DNA from: Tenebrio molitor
Taxonomy: Eukaryota; Arthropoda; Insecta; Coleoptera; Tenebrionidae
Reading direction: 5' to 3'
Assembly: GCF_963966145.1 (NCBI RefSeq)
Contig: NC_091055.1
Span: 7,626,001 to 7,690,000 of the forward strand
Length of the DNA stretch: 64,000 nucleotides
Positions 32,300 to 43,800 of the stretch are shown one piece after another. A program made the position numbers and the translations under genes. Each line of letters opens with the position of its first letter. Position 1 is the first letter of the stretch. The notes below the pieces were generated by a model. The model was not told the origin of the DNA. It saw nothing but the letters and a program-made list of their open reading frames with translations, and made no database searches.

Positions 32300-33999
32300 T
32301 ACGAGCCCTAACAACAAAATGTTCGGACAAGCATTGTTTTATTAGTGAAGAAGGCAGAAAGTAAAAATTTGAAAGAAATAACTTCCTTTTTTTTTAAGTA
32401 TACCGTAGAGTTTAATGTGAAAAATAATATACCACAGTAGATACTGAACATCATTGAATATAATAAACATTACAATAACTAATAATCAAAATGAAACAAT
32501 TAAAACAGAAAAACTTGGCAACTAAATGTTCGGACAAAATGCTGTTTTACAAACTTAATATTCAGTTACGTCCCCTTTTGCTTTTATGACTGCCTGAATC
32601 CTGGCGGGCATAGTTTTTACTAGATCCCCACAAAATTCTGGGGTAAAACTGGCCCATATTTTTTCAATTTGATTTTTTAAATCCTGAATTGTTCTCTGTG
32701 GGTAATTTCTTAAATAGCTTTTCATTTTGTGCCAAAGAGTTTCGATGACATTTAGGTCCGGACTATTTGAAGGCCATGAAAGAACATTTATGTTATGTTC
32801 ACCGAACCATTTTTTAGTTGTTTTCGCGGTGTGACATGCTGCCCCATCTTGTTGGAAAATAAAATCATCTTGAGGATACAAAACTGAAGAGTCGATAATA
32901 AACTATTTTGTAAAATTTCTTGGTATTTTTCTGCATTTACCGTACCCTCAATAAATTGATATTTCCCCAAACCTCTTGCAGACATGCATCCCCAAATCAT
33001 CACACTTTTCGGAAACTTCACAGTTCTTTTTAGGCAGTCTTTATGAAACGCTTCTTCTTTTGAACGAATGACTCTTTTTCAATAATCTCCCACAGAGACG
33101 TCGAATTTTGATTTATCACTAAAAACAACTTTACTCCAGTCTTCATCCGTCCGTTTTACTTTTGATTGGGCCCAGAGTAGTCTGTTCTTCTTTTGTTTTT
33201 CCGTCAGTAGTGGCTTTTCCTTGGCCTAAATAAAAATGATTTTGTACTCACAAAATTTTGCTTACTTTTGTACCTTGTAAAAGCTTAGTCCAGACTTATG
33301 AATCCATTTTCGGCAACACTCTCGCGATAAATTAGTGCCAGACTCGTCATTCCATTGGGCAGTGATATCCCGCAAAGTATTTCTTCGATTTTTTTTTACA
33401 AATCTTAATTAAATTTCTTTGAGAACGTTGGGTAACAATTCTCGGTCTTCCTGGACTTTTTCCTTTAACCTTCAGTTCTCCAGTTTCGGCATATTTTTTT
33501 ATAATATCACCTACTGTAGACTTGGGCACGTCCAAATCATTTGCCATAATTCGAACAGTTTGTCCTTGGCAGTATTTTTTAATGATAATTTCACGTATTT
33601 TAACGTTTGTTGCAAATCCACGACCCATTACAGTTCAAAACTCTCAATTTTTTACTTAAATTAAATCAAAAATATTATAATTGTTACGTACGCAAGAGGT
33701 ACCAGTTACTTTAACTGTCAAAATAAGCAACTTTTTTCCAGAGCCTACTAAAAAAAATACAAATATGCATTTTGTCCGAACATTTAGTTGCCAACATTTA
33801 CTTGTCAAATTTAAACATTTTGTTTTAAAATATGAGATGTATACGTAATACACAAGTAAAATTGTCTTTTTGTAACAGAAAAATATTATCTTTATCCTCT
33901 ACATCAATTCGTAATGCATTATTAAATTTCTACTAACTACAGCAATACTTTTTGTGTCTTTAGTATATTTGTCCGAACATTTAGTTGTTAGGGCTCGTA
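32300..33999 (-). mobile_element. Tc1-like transposon with IR/DR ends
   Basis: The ends 32300-32330 and 33969-33999 are reverse complements over 31 bp with one mismatch (TACGAGCCCTAACAACAAAA...), including TA at each border. A second copy of the inner motif AAATGTTCGGACAAA lies about 200 bp inside each end (about 32525 and 33773). This is the direct-repeat-within-inverted-repeat layout known from IR/DR Tc1 elements. The transposase inside is broken. Confidence 0.88.
32558..33628 (-). pseudogene. Tc1-like transposase, frameshifted
   Basis: From 33628 the minus strand reads a paired-like helix-turn-helix (CQGQTVRIMANDLDVPKSTV), a GRPR hook (GKSPGRPRIVTQ), then after frame changes VMIWGCMSARGLGKYQFIEG, FQQDGAACHTA (second catalytic Asp) and WPSNSPDLNVIETLWHKMKS (third, acidic E in PDLNVIE). 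Breaks near 33340-33370 and 32870-32890 inactivate it. The first Asp block lies in the damaged part around 33100. The total length would be normal for Tc1 (about 340 residues). Confidence 0.85.
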
Positions 34000-34189
34000 C
34001 TCCATCACGTCAGGTTTTTTTGTTTTCATATTTAAAGAGTGGTCGGAATAATCCGTAGTAATAACTCATATTCACGATATAGACTGAACTAAAAAAATTT
34101 ATTACATGTTATCTAATATGTATTAAACTACACAAAATTTAACACTAGATAATAAGTTGAACACAAACTTAACAAGGAAATATTTTCAA

Positions 34190-34430
34190 GAATTTCGTTT
34201 TTCTCTTTTATGAGGAGTAAAGTCTTCCTTTTCCAGAAACCAGCAGGAGTTCCTCATCATTGTCGAATCCCATCTACCTTGATACCTTATTTCCATGACG
34301 CTGATATCTTGATGAAAACGCTCCCCTTGTTCATCATTTACAGCCCCTAAGTTTTGTGGAAAGAAGTAAAATTTATGAGTGCAGAAAATGCACTTTCAGA
34401 GACATTCGGCAGCCAAGTGTTTTATAATTT
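34190..34430 (-). pseudogene. Fragment of a dispersed arthropod repeat protein
   Basis: The minus strand reads AVNDEQGERFHQDISVMEIR followed by YQGRWDSTMM and, nearby, CWFLEKE. This GERFHQDI block is common in repeated arthropod proteins of transposon origin; I cannot name the family precisely. Stops on both sides show it is a scrap. Confidence 0.45.
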
Positions 34431-34650
34431 TCCAACAATTTGTATAAATATGGAACAGACTACTTGCTTAAACGGAGAATAAATTGATCTGCGATTACAA
34501 ATCAGTAGTAAAGGATCAAATTTAAATTTATTTCGCATAATAATGCGCTAGGTTAACGTTTATCAAAAAAAAATATTACTCAAAAATGTGACGTGTTGAG
34601 GGTTTTTATTTTTACCATTATAAGTCAAATGGCATGTTTTAAGACTGTTA

Positions 34651-34995
34651 CTAAAAATTACGCTTGTTAGAAAAAATTACATTTGCCCAAAAGTTATCGT
34701 CATTTAAGTATTGATGGGCAAAACGCAGTCTTTCCCTTTTGTTTGCAACAGTCAAAACAATTTTGTTAGCCGTAGCTCGTATTGCAGTGCATTTTTCTCT
34801 TAGGAAGTTGACTAACAACGCATCATCATTACCCTGTGATACCTTCATTCTTCCGGTGCCTTGCTTTGTTCTGATGGTCCCAGTTTGTTCAAATTTACGT
34901 TTTGCCACAATATTTTTAGCCACATTAATTTCTCTCGCTATGGCCCTTATACTCACACCGTCCCTCAGTATCGTGGTGATAACACTTTTTTGCAA
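34651..34995 (-). pseudogene. Tc1-like transposase with internal deletion
   Basis: The frame starts with the helix-turn-helix (RDGVSIRAIAREINVAKNIV) and jumps, without the middle, to RLRFAHQYLNDDNFWANVIF, which normally leads into the first catalytic block (here FSNKRNF instead of FSDE.TF). It belongs to the outer Tc1-type element whose ends are at 31355 and 35174. It differs from the inner Tc1 element. Confidence 0.7.
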
Positions 34996-35657
34996 ATCAG
35001 ATAGGTACCTAATTGCGGCATTTCAAAAGTTACGCATGACTCTGATCTAATATGTCAAAAACTGACAGTGACTGTATAATCCTTGATGGAAACCCTATTT
35101 ACGCCAATCAAATTTCGGAATTTAGGTATAGAGTGTTTAAATCTTCCTGTCTGAGATTTCAACAGCCGCGACTGTATATGTAATAGCGTGGCGGTGTGGA
35201 TTGCATTGTAAAACTAAAACCAGAAAATCATTGTATTATATTTCTAAAAAATAATCTCTCCAAACTAAAAACCAAAAGTCTTAAATATGCACGTTATAAA
35301 AAATTGGAAAGAGTAAAAAGCCCTAAACAAATACCATCGAAAAGACCAAAATAATTATGTAAATGGATAAATTGATTTGGCCAAATATGATAATCAGAGA
35401 AAAAAATTAAATTTAGTTTTTCCTGTGATGTTCTTCTGGAAAATTTCTGATCAAAGTTCATTTGCTAATACAACTCATCGGTAACATATACTTGTTTAAA
35501 AATGTCATACCTTCATATTTATCAATTGAATATAGTGTTCAAGAACGATGAATAAGTTCCGACACACCTTAGAAACAGCATTTACTGTTCGGGAAGCCAA
35601 CACTTCGGACGCATTTTTACATCTGAACAAATTTTAAAACGATTCCAGTTTTAAAAC

Positions 35658-36114
35658 ATGGAAGATCAACGTGTAAGTAACTCTATTTAACTTTGAATTA
35701 CTTCTTAACATTCTGTTAATATTTTTAATATTTTACCCATTTTTTCTCATAACTTTTTCACATTCTATTGTTCTTGGACCTTTTTAGATTTCTAGTAGGT
35801 ACAATCTCCATTTTTCTTTTCTTTTATTTAATCTTGCTTTTTGCTGATGATTACATTTTGAAATGCAGGAATCCCCCGAAGATCGCAAGAGGAAGAGGCA
35901 GGCCGAGCGTTCTAAAGAGGAGGAGATGAGAAAGCAGAAGGAGCGTCGTAGACAAGATGAACGTAGAAAGCACGAAGAACGTCGCTGGCATGAAGAGCGT
36001 AAAAGATACGAAGAGAGAAAGCGCCAGGAGGAGAGAAGATGGCAGGAGGAACAAGAGGCTCAAAGAAGAGTTGATGAGCACAAGAAGGAAGAAGAAAAGA
36101 ACAAAAAACACTAG
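35658..36114 (+). CDS. Small two-exon gene for an 86-aa Arg/Glu/Lys-rich helical protein
   Basis: Exon 1 (35658-35672) would encode MEDQR and ends at a strong donor (CGT|GTAAGT). The acceptor is TGCAG at 35868, and exon 2 (35869-36114) runs to TAG. The product is almost entirely R, E, K, Q with an EERRW/EERKRY/EERKRQ repeat of about seven residues, which would form a single charged alpha helix or coiled coil. There is no signal peptide or membrane segment. AATAAA lies at 36176-36181. I do not recognise it. Alternative: translation from 35863 without splicing, starting MQESPED. Expression is unproven. Confidence 0.5.
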
Positions 36115-36175
36115 TATACTTTTGGTCAATTCCCATTTTTTGTGACTTCATTCAGTAATGTAGTAGCAGTTTAAC

Positions 36176-36181
36176 TAATAA
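36176..36181 (+). terminator. Polyadenylation signal of the small charged gene
   Basis: AATAAA lies 62 bp after the stop codon of the small two-exon gene, a normal distance for an insect 3' UTR. Confidence 0.45.
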
Positions 36182-36249
36182 AAATTTCCTATTCGGAATA
36201 TTGGTTTCATTTTGAAAATTAAGGTCCAGATACGTTGTTATAAAAATAA

Positions 36250-37823
36250 ATTTTAAGGAGTGGCTTCTCCGTCCAGGTGGACTTTTGAAAAAAAAATGTC
36301 AACTCCTCGATTGCTTAAGGCTGTTTGTTGCCTACTGGTTGGCCAAGCAAAGGTAAAGTTGGCTAAACGGATTTTAATTATTTTTCCACAGTCTTATGTT
36401 TGAAGCTATGGTGAGCATATTTTTTGTTAAACATTAACATATCTCATGGGGGGACTCTCTGTTTTTTGAAAAATCGCTTCATTCTTTTAAAAAAAATTAA
36501 TGTTTTTCAATAATTTCCCTTTTTTTTGCTGAATTTTTCATTTTGAGGCGATTTAAAAAGTGCATTGGATTCAGAAGAACGCATCTCATGGGGGGACTGT
36601 CTCAGTTTTTGGAAAAACAACTTAGATTGGAAGAAAAAAAATAAACAAAAGATTCAACAAAACGGGCAGCCCACTATACTTCTCAGTGACGTGAATTCGT
36701 GGAAATAGAATAGCCGGAAAGTAAGGGTGCCATGGTTTTCAAATGGCAATTCGCTCTTATCGCCGCTTTTATCGCTCATCGCAGCTCCAACATAAACGTT
36801 CCCTAAGATAGACAGACTGTTTTGATTCCTACTGTGTGTTCCTACCTTTACATTTTTGCCCTCACCAAGATGGCCGCCGATTGTATTGCTGGTTGCTGTT
36901 GGAAACAAATAATATAGTTTTATAATGATGGGGATAGCAGAATACAATAGAAGGATGCATTAAATAACAATGCACGAAAGTCAAATTAATTTATTGATGT
37001 TTAAAAAGTATAACCTTTGTTAAAAGCCGTCTTACAGACTTAGGCTTTTTAAATTTTTGTTGAACTGTTTGTTAAAGTAAAAAAGTCCAATTTTGGTACT
37101 ATTGGGGACAAAATACTTTGGTCATCACTTTTCTGTCACTTCAAAAAAAAAAAAATGTAAACCAAGCATTAACGTCAAGTCAACGTTGGTGACAATTTTA
37201 AATTATTGACCTTTATCTTGTCAAAATTATGGCCTTTCGACCGTTCAAAAATTTATAATCGTCCCCTTTGCTTCTGAGGGATTGTCCATGGGCCAAATTG
37301 CCTTGTGGAAACCTTTTCAATTTTTTCTCCTTGGAATTTCTCATTCGGTGATCCATTTTTCGGTATTTATTTACTTCCTTAACTCTTTTGCCAAACATTT
37401 GCTTCCAAATCGTTCACAGGCTGTACTTGCTGTGATCAAATTAAACAAAACTTCAAATGTTAAAAGTTTATTATGACAAAATAACAAATGCTTAAAAGCT
37501 CTATGGAATGCATAACAACCACAATAAAATAACAAAAGGGGCGTAAAAAATATAAAGCGTAACAACGAGTGAAAAAATTAACTAAAATGAATAATACTAT
37601 TTGATGTTTGTAAATGTTGCACGACGGTAATTACTTCTATAAAACAATGAAGCAGAGTATTATCAGTTATCTTACACGAGTTACATCCTGTTTTAAAATA
37701 AACTCAACCATTTAGTACTTAAGCTTTAAGTAAATTCGTTGTTCACTTTACGCAAAATTGAATAGAAACAATTACAACTACTGGTCCCTTGTTCCATCTT
37801 AACCTACTTTCATATAAAGATAC
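36250..37823. other. Intergenic region with one imperfect duplicated motif
   Basis: CATCTCATGGGGGGACT-type blocks occur at 36441-36456 and 36581-36598, about 141 bp apart, inside otherwise diverged sequence. A minus-strand Lys/Arg-rich frame lies at 37213-37398, but nothing supports it as a gene. TTTATT at 37464-37469 (AATAAA on the minus strand) could serve the acyl-CoA oxidase gene, 355 bp past its stop. Confidence 0.35.
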
Positions 37824-40800
37824 TTAAAGATTAGCCTTCAAAAATGGTTTCAAATACAGCTTGAATGATTTATTTACTGGCTCGGAATTCAGTGGACTTT
37901 TTGAAGCTTCCTCGAACAATCTTTCGTACACGTTACCGTCGAAAGCTCCAAGTGTAGAACCTAGGACTTCATCGCGGATGTCGAAACTGTCAACGATTCC
38001 AATAGCGTTGGGTCGAATAAGTGCAAGCAGCTCTTCCAACCAAGCTTGCAGTGTTTCTATATCATTTCCGGTGATGGTCGTGAACTGCAAAAATATAATT
38101 GAAATTTATTTACGTCGTGTGCTGACAAATCTTACTCTTAGCAAATCGCCTGTTAGTCTAAGGGCCGTGTACACTCCATATAAATTCAAAAGCTGCACGA
38201 GAACAACTTTCAATTCTTTGGAAACGTTCAAATTGTTAACAGTATTGTAGAAAGTTTCCACAATGAAACTCCTACAATGTGCTTCAGCGGCTGCTACCAG
38301 CTCGATTGAGGTTTCGTTCCAAGCATCTTCGTACGCTTTTCCTTTACTCATTCTTTCGTTAATATGGCGACTGGCTAATTCAATTTTTCTACAACGAACA
38401 AGTTAAAACAGCTCTCGCGAAAATTGCTTGATTACCTTGCGGCAGTTTGTTGTAAGGCATATATAATCCACTCCACGGACCTCTCAAAAGGCCTGTTTCG
38501 GTTCAAATCATTTCCTAAATATCTCACAGTCGTGAACTTTTGCAAATTGTTACGATTTTGCCACGACTTCACGAGAAAACGAGCCGTTTGTAAGAACAGA
38601 ACTGTATTTTCACCCTCGTAGGTGCACATCGCGGTCACTAGTCCATAGGTGGATGGTAGATTTGACGAGGTCATGTAACCGTGACCTCCACAAGCCAAGC
38701 GACATATTTCCACTCCCTGAGCCGCATCGGCGCTGCTCACAGCTTTCAAACAACAAGCAACGGCGTGCAGCTACAATTCATTAGTTATGACACAAAATTT
38801 ATAATCTAAGGAGGGTCAAATCAAATTTCTAGTTTTTGCTCTAAAAACTTACTTCAGGCAAACTTTCCAGCTGTCCAGCTTCCAGTTCTGAAGTTACGTT
38901 GTTGTACACATCCCACAGCCAGGTGCCGCTGTACTGGAAAGCGAAGTAGGTTGCAATATGAGGAAACAGTTTGTACTGTTGTGATACAAAATCAATAATT
39001 TGTGGCTCTGGTTGACTGTAACATAAGATTGTTATTTTTTGTATTTATGCCGTGACATAATAAACTTGGAAAACTGTCGGTCATGAAAAACAAGGCAAAG
39101 TCGCTTAGACAAAAACGAATCAGTAAAATAAGAAGAGACTTCCGGATCGTTTGTATAAGTTAGGTTAGTTTCGGTTTGGCATCGACGACAGCGCCACCGA
39201 GTGATTTTCCCTGTGTGTAATTACATAACTACACTGACCGGCACAAAAAACGACTCATTATTATTTCTTTAATAAATGATCTTGAAATTATATTTGTGAT
39301 TATTTTTCTTAATTATAGTTAAATTGGGATATTTTCAATGGTCGGGAGTGCTATGTTCACCATGGCAACCGATTTGTTTTGTTTAAATAAATTATTAGAA
39401 AATTTGCGCTACTTCGATGTTGTGTATTTGTCGGTTGATTTACATGTTAAAAGATTTAATTTGACAATACGAGATACTAATTCAAAATGCTGTTAAAATT
39501 TTGGCAATTTTTCGTAACATAAAATTTTTTCTAAAAAATTACTTTTTTTTTCATTAAAATTTTATTTGCTGTGTTTAATATTTTGTTTGTCGGATATTCT
39601 TTGGCAAAGAATAACTTAAATAACACTTATCAATACAACATGATGTCAAAAAAATGTCTAAGACAATGAATTACTTAACTACATATATTAATAAAATTCA
39701 AAGTGAGTCGTTTTTTGTGCCGGTCAGTGTAGAAAATGTTTAAATGAGATTTTCAAAAAAATCTTTAAGTTGGTAATTAAATTGGTACGAGTCAACTTTT
39801 GTAGTTCATGACCAAGTGGGCTCCCAAACTTACGATAAATGTGACTTACTCAGGCTTGATTTGCGACTGGTGTCTAACGGCACTGTATCTAGTGGCTATG
39901 GTGACGGCTTTCCTCAAGTAATGTGCGGCATCCTGAACTATCACTACTCTTACAAAAATCATCGTTCCGTATGTCAATTTACTACTGGGCGACTTGACGT
40001 AGGTACCGTCCTAAAGCGAAAACGTTATTACTCAAGCAAAAAGTCAACACGAGTGATGCTCACGCTCAGGACTTGACTATTCTTCATCAGCATATTTGTT
40101 CTTGGTATCCGAACGCGATCAAAACCGAGATAGCCGTTGTTGGTGCTGTTCATGCCGAGTTTGCAACCGATCTCGCCGATTTTAATGCCCGACAGGGGCT
40201 CGTGAGTTTCTTCATCTCGGAGTTGGACTATGAACGGGTGGATCCCATAACATTTACCCTTTGTGTAGAGCTGGGCAAGAACGACGGCGTAATTCGCAGA
40301 ATGACCCACTGAAATTTGAGTTGTTAGCAATTTATTCATTCATTTTCATCTTTCAACTAACATCCTCCCGGCCACCACTTGTACGATGTTAAAGTGGGAC
40401 TGTGCAAAACGAATTCTTCTTTCGATGCGTCGTAAGTTGCAGTGGTTTCAAGTCCTCTAATAAATGTTCCATGACCTAATTCGGTCTAAAAAAATAATAG
40501 TATATAACTCTAGCTGTAATTATAACACAACATCGTACTTGTGCGTAAGTTCCGATGATGTCGCAGTTCCACGCTTTCTGTATCCATTCGGCTTGCTGTT
40601 CAATTGTTCCTTGTCCCATTAAGGTCGGTATAAACATAACATAATGAAGCGTCAAAGGGTTGCCATCTTTCAAAATGGCTGAACCTAACTGTCCACCCAG
40701 TATTTCCCTTCAAAAAGAATTTTTTTTTCAAATACCACATATGATAAAGAGTGTATTTTTAAAATGTGCCGAAATTTTACATACGACGTTGTGGGACAAC

Positions 40801-43800
40801 GTAAAAGACTAAAAGCAATTAAAAAAAATCGTAGCTCAAAAAATAAATGTCATTTTATTTTTTGACAGAATTTTTTAAATATTTTTTCCGAGTTCTACAT
40901 GAAGCCAGTAGCTCGTGGTTAAAATTTGTCCACGCATTTCAATAACACCCTGTATAAATAAATAAGTTCGTTATTGTTTTGGTTGCGACTTATTAAATGC
41001 TTTTTTTATTTTTCGTGGTTAAAATTTGTCCACGCATTTCAATAACACCCTGTATAAATAAATAAGTTCGTTATTGTTTTGGTTGCGACTTATTAAATGT
41101 TTTTTTTATTTTATGCAACAGCAGCACTAGTTATTTTATAATTCATAATAGCACTCGTTCTCAAAAAGAGCCAGTCTTGTATAAGCAACTTACATGATCT
41201 ACGAAAAATGCTGGTGAATACATGAAAAATCACATTCGCGCCAAAAATCATAAAGGTTGTAAAAAAATAACGAACTTTTTTATACGTAATTAACAGATTC
41301 GTTTCGATAATACGAGTATGTATGACAATTAAGGTTGTTACGTTTTGTTATTGAACTGAATAAATAAATTCACCCAAATTAATATGTTAATGTGCTGTGT
41401 GGTCGACTGTATATAATATGTACATACAATAAAAGTTTCAATTTTTAAAACCACTTAAATTAATATGTAAATCTAGTTGTAAAACCAGTCCGAAAACAGC
41501 TTTGACAAAAAATGTCAATAGTTTATTGTAATTTTCCAGTGAACGGCAATCTTTAAAACAAAAATTTAATTGAATCGCTGATTGCAGAAACCACATGAGT
41601 TAATAATATCAAAATGTTGAGAATTAAAATAAAACCACCCGAAACTATTTTCTAGTTATTTGACCCGATGACAGTGGCCGTGAAATAATAGTTTTTATCT
41701 ACGACTATTAAATAACACCTATTATTTGTTGTATTTTACTCCTAGTTAATTATGATATACATTATGTATTAACCGCATTAATTATGGTTGTTATATACAA
41801 CCTCATAATTGTACAGGCAAACCTCGCCGTTCGCGGGGGTTACGTTCCAGAAGAATGCCGCGATGCGCAATGCCCAATAATAAAAACGGCGTTATGTTCC
41901 ATAAACTAGATTTATTTATACTATGCCACCTCAAAAAATTCAAAAATACATAAACGTGCGTATGTAAACATGCAAATACATTTTCAAAACATAAAATATA
42001 AAGCAAAAAGCACTAAAACAAAAACCGACAAAACCATAAAAAAAGCATAAAACATAGGTACTGACTGCAACAAATTCGATAGTTCAGGATTTTAAACAAA
42101 CGTACAATCGCGGCCATCTAAAAGTGAACGATAGCTTGCGAAAATTTCCATATTTTTCGTTAAATTAAATTAGGCTGTATTCATTGGCGTTCGTGCAGAT
42201 GCAAGTCTTACTGCAATGTAATTCTCTCGCCACAGCAGCCAACGACCAGTTTTCTTCTAGCTTTGCAATAAGCCCTAGCTGTCTGAGTCGGAGTGAGATG
42301 TCGTGGCATTTTAAAAAATACTTTCAATAATTTTTTTTTAACTATTTAAAAAAAAAGTTCATTTTTGGATGACCGCAATTGTACATGTACACAAAAATTT
42401 AGTCATCAAGATCTGATGGTTTAGTATGTAGATAGTAGACTTGCTCTTAAAAAAATCTGTTATTGATTTTTGAATTTGTTTTTTCTTTAGTTCAGAAAAA
42501 AGTTGCCTGCAAAAAAATGTTATCTAATCCTCTGTTGGTAACTAAGCTCCTTTCGGTATCAGGATCTATCTCGGCAACCTTGCTTTTGACTTGTGTTATC
42601 ATGTTAAATAGTTCTTGAAGTTCATTGATTGTTAGCGTTGACAATTCCATCCGCGAACGGCAAAGAAAAGGGGCACATAAGTGCCCGGCGTAAAATCAAA
42701 TCAGCGAAACTCAAATCCGCAAACGGCATGGCGTGCATGTACTATTTATTGCTTATAATTGCATTATCTACAAGAACGTAACCATGGTAACAAAACGAAC
42801 ATTTACTGTCATTGAATTTTGACATTTGAATGCATTTTTTGGGTTTGTTAAAAACGCGATTTTTGTCAATAGTCGTAGATAAAAGATCGTATTTGACTCG
42901 CATATATGGGTTATTATTACACTCGGATGACTCACTCGCCTAACGGCTCGTTTCATAATTTTCATGTTTTTAGAATAAAGTTCTTTCGCTCCGCGACCGA
43001 GGTAGAGACAAGAGGATTACATACATATTATTTAGTTAGTTTTATTCGACTGCAGAAGACAGGTGTTTCAGTGTCGATTCTGTGATTTGAGCTAAAATTT
43101 TATGAAAATGGCGCGTTTATTTTCGAATAGTGAATACATAGGTGTTGTGTTGGCGTATGATGAAGCGTGTGCGAGTGCTCCCCGAGCCCATGGAATTTCC
43201 GTGCGACTTCTTCTTGTGGGGGGTGCATGCTGCATGAAAGACGTTGTATATTCGATTCTAATTGATACAATTGAAGTTTTAAATGAACAGGTAGGAAATG
43301 CTGCCACAATGATTCGCAATAACAGAGGAATGCTGGGAAGAGTGGAGGAATTATTTCGTCCGCGCCTTCATTTTTGTAATTAAATTAGTGATTAGGTACT
43401 CTGATTACTTTTTGCGGATTAATACACTAATTTTAGAAGACATTTTGTCATTATCTTAGGTATGGGTGATTCATTACGGTTAGTTTAAAATATTTATTAT
43501 TAAAATTGTTTGTTGTAATATCTACCATATGATTCTCTTTTTTCTCTTCCACCCTTATCATTATAGGTCACAGTAACGGGCGCAGCAGATAGCCGTTGTG
43601 CATAAGTTATCAAAAAACAGGTGAAAGTTTTCTTGCATTTGTTTTTTCTTCTTCGCTTATCAGCATCGGCGAAGCAAATTCCCATTTGTGCCAAATCTTT
43701 CAATAATTTTAATTAGATAACTTCAAGGTTTAGGAAAAAATATATTTAAATATAATGGAATGGGCCGTATCACGATACCGTATTAAAGTTGCCGTTAACT

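Larger units (their letters stand above)
31355..35174 (-). mobile_element. Tc1-type transposon (outer), carrying nested insertions
   Basis: Terminal repeats CAGTCGTGGCCGTTGAAAAC at 31355 and, as reverse complement, CAGTCGCGGCTGTTGAAATC ending at 35174 pair over about 30 bp with a few mismatches and are flanked by TA. The 3.8-kb span holds a transposase remnant at 34651-34995, a retroelement scrap at 31500-31960, a complete second Tc1-like element at 32300-33999 and another protein fragment near 34190-34430. Removing these leaves an element of well under 1.6 kb. Confidence 0.75.

Noticed and set aside
35851..36151. Hydrophobic minus-strand frames resembling a membrane protein
   Set aside because: They are the antisense of the Arg/Glu/Lys-rich plus-strand exon, whose codons give Leu/Ser/Phe when reversed.
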